NCBI RefSeq assembly: GCF_036588685.1
Contig: NC_086380.1
Coordinates: forward strand, 66,476,180 to 66,540,179
Length of the DNA: 64,000 bases
Source: Mytilus trossulus
Taxonomy: Eukaryota > Mollusca > Bivalvia > Mytilida > Mytilidae
Direction: 5' to 3'
The position numbers and the translations under genes are program-made. The notes below the pieces were generated by a model, which searched no databases, had not been told where the DNA came from, and saw nothing but the letters and a program-made list of their open reading frames with translations. This document shows, in pieces, positions 59,450 through 64,000 of the stretch. How positions within the stretch are numbered: the first letter of the stretch is position 1; every line of letters starts with the position of its first letter.

Positions 59450-60614
59450 AATAAAGCAATTATCCAATGAATGATTGATTGATTGCCAGAAGGTTGTCTC
59501 TCCTAGCTGTATAATATTCGTTAAATATAGAAGCAGATTATTTGTTTTAATCAGAAACAAACATAACGATATGTTTCATAACTCTTAACTCTTTAAAACT
59601 GATGACACCAAATAAATTTAGAATTTGGTAAACATATATTTTTGAATAAAGTAAATTTTATAAAAAGACATTATTTTAAAAAAAAAATGTTTTGCTTTTT
59701 GAAACTATTGTGAACTTTATAAATGTGTTATTTTTGTGTGGCAAATTTTTTAAATCACCTTTTTTTCTGTTTAATTCATTGTAAAAACTGCAGGACTGGC
59801 ATAAATGCAGGAAAACATACTCTTGGTTTACATTTGCAAAGAATAGTTTGCTCAACTCAGGTGTTTAATACTTATTTTTCTGAGTTGTATTTTTTAAACT
59901 GTGGTTTTTCTGGTGACTGTATTTTTTAAAGTTATGGCGTTGTTGTCAGTTTATTTTTGACTTATAAGTTTTAGTTTCCCTTTGACATATTTCAAGTATC
60001 TCTTATACAAGGAAACAAGAATGCATATCTTTACGCCCTTTTAATTGATAAACATTTCCAAAATAAGTATTTCCTTACTGAATTCAATTATAAGTCGGAT
60101 TCTTTGACCGGTTTGGCTTCCGTTTTTTTTTTCATAAGCTCTTCGTCTTATATATCAGGACGTGGGCTTTAATATTTTTCCGCCCCCTCAGAATCGAAGA
60201 GACATTCATTGTAATGTTATTGTTCAGTAATGGTGACGATTGATCTAAAAAAAAAAAAGCAGTGAACACATTGTGTTACAGATATCTTTCAATGCGTTTG
60301 TATTTTCTGTACATGATATATTTAGAGATATGAGCAGCGCGTCAGTCATTGCACAATCAAAGAATCAAATTGTGACGATTTGTGTTTATATTATCTGATT
60401 TGATGCATCAATGTAGAAATTAGGGAGGCAGTGAGCAAAATAAGTTCTATAATTGTTTGCACCTGTCCTAAGTCAGGAATTTGATTTTGAGTACTTGCCG
60501 TTTGTTAATGTGGTACATACGTGTTTCTTGTCTCTCGTTTTTATATAGATTAGACCATAGTTTTTCCGTTTATAATAAAAGATTTTTGCGAACACACAAA
60601 ATTCAAGGTAATGC
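59450..60614. other. Downstream region of the lectin gene
   Basis: AT-rich. A family G fragment (GGCGTTGTTGTCAGTTTATT, TTTGACTTATAAGTTTTAGT) is at about 59933-60005. No exon was recognised. Confidence 0.45.
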
Positions 60615-61560
60615 TTCCGGAGACAAACAAATTTTTCAACATAAGATATAAAGATGAAATATAGACATTTTAAAGCTTACATATATTTAAGTTCAACCTT
60701 TGAAAAGTGTTGATAAACATATACGAACAGCAAATATAGCCATATTAGTATTACCGGATTGAAAGAAAATCATAAACCCTTTGCTCAATGAAAGTAAAAT
60801 ATATAATTCTGTATTGCTAGACCTTGAACCTAGATATTAAAGATCACACGAAAAACGGGTCAATACTAAAAACATTCTTCTTCTACTGATCGTAGAGACT
60901 ATTTTATATATTGAATCATTTCAATTCAATAATTTGTATTTTTAAAATATAAAATATTACCATTATATCAGAACTGAGTTTATTGGCGATGTTATTACTT
61001 ACATCTATTTCTTCATATAGATAGGCGAACTGATCTAAAATGGCATTTCTCATTTCTCATTTGCTGTAACTTAAACATATTTATAAATGACCCTATCATA
61101 GCTTTGTCATCCTGACCATGCATGAAATATTTGCCACTGGACGTCCATAAAGGCAACAGTAGTGTACCGCTGTTCAAAAGTCATTAATCGATTATGAAGC
61201 AAGCATAAATTTACCATATTTATTTTTAAATATAAAGAGTGTTTAATAGTTCTCATAAACGAATTTATTGCTTTGACTTGAGAAAAACAATTTTAGTAAG
61301 CATTCGATGTCACGAAATAAAGACTGTTCTATTTTCTCTTTCTCCTTAATATTGATTTTGACATCTGAACGTAGAACTCATAAAAGTGAGCTAAACAATA
61401 TCGGTTTCAACCATCATTACTGGTTGCTGCTTAATTGCATAAGTTTAACTATATTAATTGGATGTTCAATATATTATACAGTATAACAATGTGATAAAAC
61501 TTTCAAACCATGCATTATGAAGATGCGACCGAAGTGTTTTTCTCGACTAGTAATCATCAT
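60615..61560 (+). repeat. Duplicated segment, copy downstream of the lectin gene
   Basis: Same ordered blocks as 51360-52870. The TATA-like site here reads TATAGATAGGCG (about 61015). An inverted family E piece (AAAGGCAACAGTAGTGTACC) was inserted at 61148-61198. It lacks the 51620-51830 part of the other copy. Confidence 0.75.
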
Positions 61561-61659
61561 TAGAGATTACGCGAACCACGGCTCGTTAAGCAAAACGACA
61601 GTGTTGTATACTCCAGGACGTAATTGTTTTGCATGTGTGGCTTTCCATGCATATCCAGT

Positions 61660-62010
61660 TTCATAAGTTTTGCTCACATAAGATCATTGTATTCTGGTGG
61701 ACGTTTCGTACCCAAGGGTATCACCAGCCCCAGTATTCAACACTTTGGTGTTGACATGAATATCAATAGTGTGGTCATTTTTATAAATTTCCTGTTTACA
61801 AAAATTTTAATATTTAGAAAAACTAAGGATTTTCTTATCCCAGGCATAAGTTACTTTAGCCGTATTTGGCACATTGTTTTGGAATTTTGGATCCTCAATG
61901 CTTTTCAACTTTGTACTTCAAATATTTTGATTTATAGCCTCACTGATGAGTCTTATATATGTAGACGAAACGCGCGTCTGGCGTACTTTATTATAATCCT
62001 GGTACCTTAA
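61660..62010 (+). repeat. Family F dispersed element
   Basis: Contains GTGGACGTTTCGTACCCAAG, CCAGTATTCAACACTTTGGT, CACTGATGAGTCTTATATAT and GACGAAACGCGCGTCTGGCG. A frame of 128 codons at 61624-62010 is produced by the repeat. Confidence 0.6.
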
Positions 62011-62044
62011 ATAACTATTCATATGTTTATATCTTAATCAATCA

Positions 62045-62240
62045 AATTTGAAAATGGGTAATGTGTCAAAGAGATAACAACCCTACCAAGGAGCAGAAAA
62101 CAGCCTTAGGCCACACATCGAACAAAATCCTGCACACAGAGGGGGCTTCAGCTGGCCTCTATGAGCGTCACTTATTAGTCTTACGTAGCTACACGAAACG
62201 CGCATCTGGCGTACTAAATTATAATCCTGGTACATTTGAT
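62045..62240. repeat. Inverted family A piece followed by family F piece
   Basis: AAAATGGGTAATGTGTCAAA and GAGATAACAACCC (family A, inverted) are followed by GAGCGTCACTTATTAGTCTT and CACGAAACGCGCATCTGGCG (family F end). The two may form one composite element. Confidence 0.55.
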
Positions 62241-63229
62241 ATCCTCTACACAAAAAATGTGTAATATTTTTGTCATAATGGATGTCTTACTTAACTCTAA
62301 CATATAAAAATAAACTAATATTAAAAACCATATAAGACTTACAAAGGCCAGAGGCGGGATACCAAATGATTTGCAAGCTCTCAATCTTCCACTATTCCTC
62401 TTACCAATGTAGAAAAAAAAACACACAGCAATACTCACAGTAAAAACAGTTTAAAAGAATTCCGAGTCCGAGGTCATGATATGAAATGCCTAATGATTAA
62501 ACATGTGTACTGTGTGGTGAACAAGTGATTTGTAATCAGTTTTCATCGAGAACATTATACATTGAAATGCTTAAAGAGGCACTATCTACGAGATTTTAAA
62601 AGAAAAAAAACATAGAATATGATTTTGTGTGATTTAATCACTATTATAAGTGAAATGATGAAATAATAATTCGTTTTTAGCAAATAAATTAGTTCTATTT
62701 TATCAAAATAGGCGAAGAAACATTGCTGATGATTTTTTTATTTGCAAATGAACAATTCGTTTTATTGTATTTGTGACCTTATTTGAACCCAATAGCTAAA
62801 GATTGGTTTTTCATGTATAAATCGTGCTCAGACATTAAAGGAAAAGAATGTCAATATTAAAAGCGAAACAAAACAAAAATCATTCTTCTACAGGTCAAAA
62901 CGTTATTTAATTTATTTAATATAAAGCATAATATCAAACAGACCTACAATGTTTATGAGATGGCACAAAGACTAAAATACTCACAAAATTATGATATATA
63001 TTATCGAGTACATGCATTATTAACTGGTTTTTTTTCAGACTCATTGTAATTTGAATGTAAGTTTTCATGAATGTCGTTTGGTGTATCGAGAGGAATGATC
63101 ATTACAGAATACTTAACATATATCTCCCAATTGATATGATATTCCCGTGTTTGCATTTCATATCATGATTTTCTTGATCTTGATAGAGGGCTGCTGCTAC
63201 AAAATTTCCAAATGGTGAAGTTGAAACCA
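62241..63229. other. Non-coding, no feature seen
   Basis: AT-rich; no exon, TIR or tandem unit recognised. Confidence 0.45.
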
Positions 63230-63640
63230 TCCCTTTGTAAATTTTCCGGACGCCATCACGAGTTTGTTTACCGTAAAGTAATAACCGATTCACAAATGAT
63301 ATCGGATATGTTCTTTACGTCGTAACTACAATCCCCTTCCCTTTCATGAATGAGACCTAAAAAATTAGAGTATTTACCGGATTTGTTATCACATAAGCAA
63401 CACGACTGGTGCCACATGTGGAGCAGGATCTATTTACCTTTCCGGAGCACCTGCGATTACCACTAGTTTTTGGTGGGGTTCGTGTTCCTTATTCTTCAGT
63501 TTTATATGTTGTGGCATGTATTTTTGTTGTTTGTCTGTTTGTCTGTTTGTCTTCTTTCTATTTTAGGCAGGTGTTGTCAGTCTGTTTTCGATTTATGAGT
63601 TTGAAAGTCCCTCTTGTATCTTTCGTCCCTTTTTTTTAAC
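63230..63640 (+). repeat. Family G dispersed repeat, longest copy
   Basis: Includes CAAATGATATCGGATATGTT, CATAAGCAACACGACTGGTG, GGTGCCACATG-type text, TTTTTGGTGGGGTTCGTGTT and TTTTCGATTTATGAGTTTGA. The (GTCT)n-like stretch near 63527-63550 is a small internal microsatellite. Confidence 0.65.
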
Positions 63641-63954
63641 TGTGGTCAAGCATTGCAATTTGATCGTGAAATACATTGTATAGGATTGTGAATGTAATTA
63701 AAAGTAAATCAAAGGCTGGGATATCAGTATTTACGCTGACAGTGTTTGAATTAATTTGAAATTAGGTGTCCTGATGAATGACGAAATCATTATTTTGAAA
63801 AGTTACCTTAAAAAATGTGTTTGTGTAATTGTCATTTGTTCTTTTGTTGTATTTTTTTTTTCAATTAAAACAAAAATTGTGTGAATGGATGAAATGTTGA
63901 GAACTGATCACCTCTTTAATTGTTGTAAGAAAGAGGGGGCTATTTATAACAGTA

Positions 63955-64000
63955 CTATGCAGCCTCCTGGTGCGGGTATTTCTCGGCGCATTGAAGACCT
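63955..64000 (+). repeat. Family A element cut by the window edge
   Basis: CAGCCTCCTGGTGCGGGTAT followed by TCTCGGCGCATTGAAGACCT matches the middle of the copy at 58568. Confidence 0.6.

Noticed and set aside
61624-62010. 128-codon ORF
   Set aside because: Produced by the family F repeat, which occurs elsewhere in the window without the frame.
1-64000. CRISPR arrays, operons, bacterial promoters or terminators
   Set aside because: Spliced genes, SINEs and mollusc-type repeats show a eukaryotic nuclear genome; the tandem repeats have no repeat-spacer structure.

Overview
The window looks like nuclear DNA of a marine bivalve, most likely a Mytilus-type mussel. It is AT-rich, its genes are split by GT-AG introns, and intergenic space is filled with short non-autonomous elements, tRNA-derived SINEs and tandem arrays of the kind seen in bivalve genomes. 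The species assignment is inference from repeat character; no database was consulted. All recognised genes are on the + strand.

Region 1 (1-15.1 kb) holds the 3' half of a PGAM5-type mitochondrial phosphatase gene (exons 1692-1898, 2795-2928, 5357-5507). About 9.4 kb downstream lies a second intact version of its last exon (14781-14937), and a decayed fragment of the same exon sits at 4847. Between the two terminal exons is a 442-bp SINE-bearing satellite array (6.26-8.64 kb) and a cluster of dispersed repeats. Region 2 (15.1-22.7 kb) has a TIR element with hAT-like ends, a broken LINE fragment, and a field of GATTTG motifs around a short possible exon.

Region 3 (22.8-47.4 kb) is the core of the window: three tandem paralogues of a Shaw-like voltage-gated potassium channel (22786-24442, 30205-34269, 43719-46599). 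Each has exactly two coding exons of 456 and 807 nt (420 aa), followed by a truncated fourth copy (46838-47400) that is a pseudogene. All three keep the pore signature TIGYGD and the T1 zinc motif HX5CX20CC. They lack the outer S4 arginines, the matching outer S2 acidic residue, and the second proline of the S6 PXP gate motif. This suggests a lineage-specific group of altered, possibly modulatory, Kv subunits.

Region 4 (47.4-64 kb) carries a small secreted C-type lectin gene (exons 54113-54335, 55696-55906 and a probable third exon 59332-59449). It is flanked by two diverged copies of one segment (51.4-52.9 and 60.6-61.6 kb), and its introns contain several inverted-repeat elements, including one with arrays of GACGTC sites in opposite orientation at its two ends.

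Repeat families are named here so entries can refer to them. A = element ending in a 'tttgacatattccccatttccattctc' type tail (motif CCATTTCCATTCTCAA). B = element with GGCCTTCAACAATGAGC and AATGAGACAACT. C = about 1-kb element with AGGTCTTTCC hairpins and the palindrome AATTGTTC-tct-GAACAATT. D = block with about 160-bp units containing AAGGTTTATGACCA. E = element with TTGAACAGCGGTATAC and CAACCCACCATTTT. F = element with GACGAAACGCGCGTCTGG. G = element with TTTTTGGTGGGGTTCGTGTT and TTTTCGATTTATGAGTTTG.
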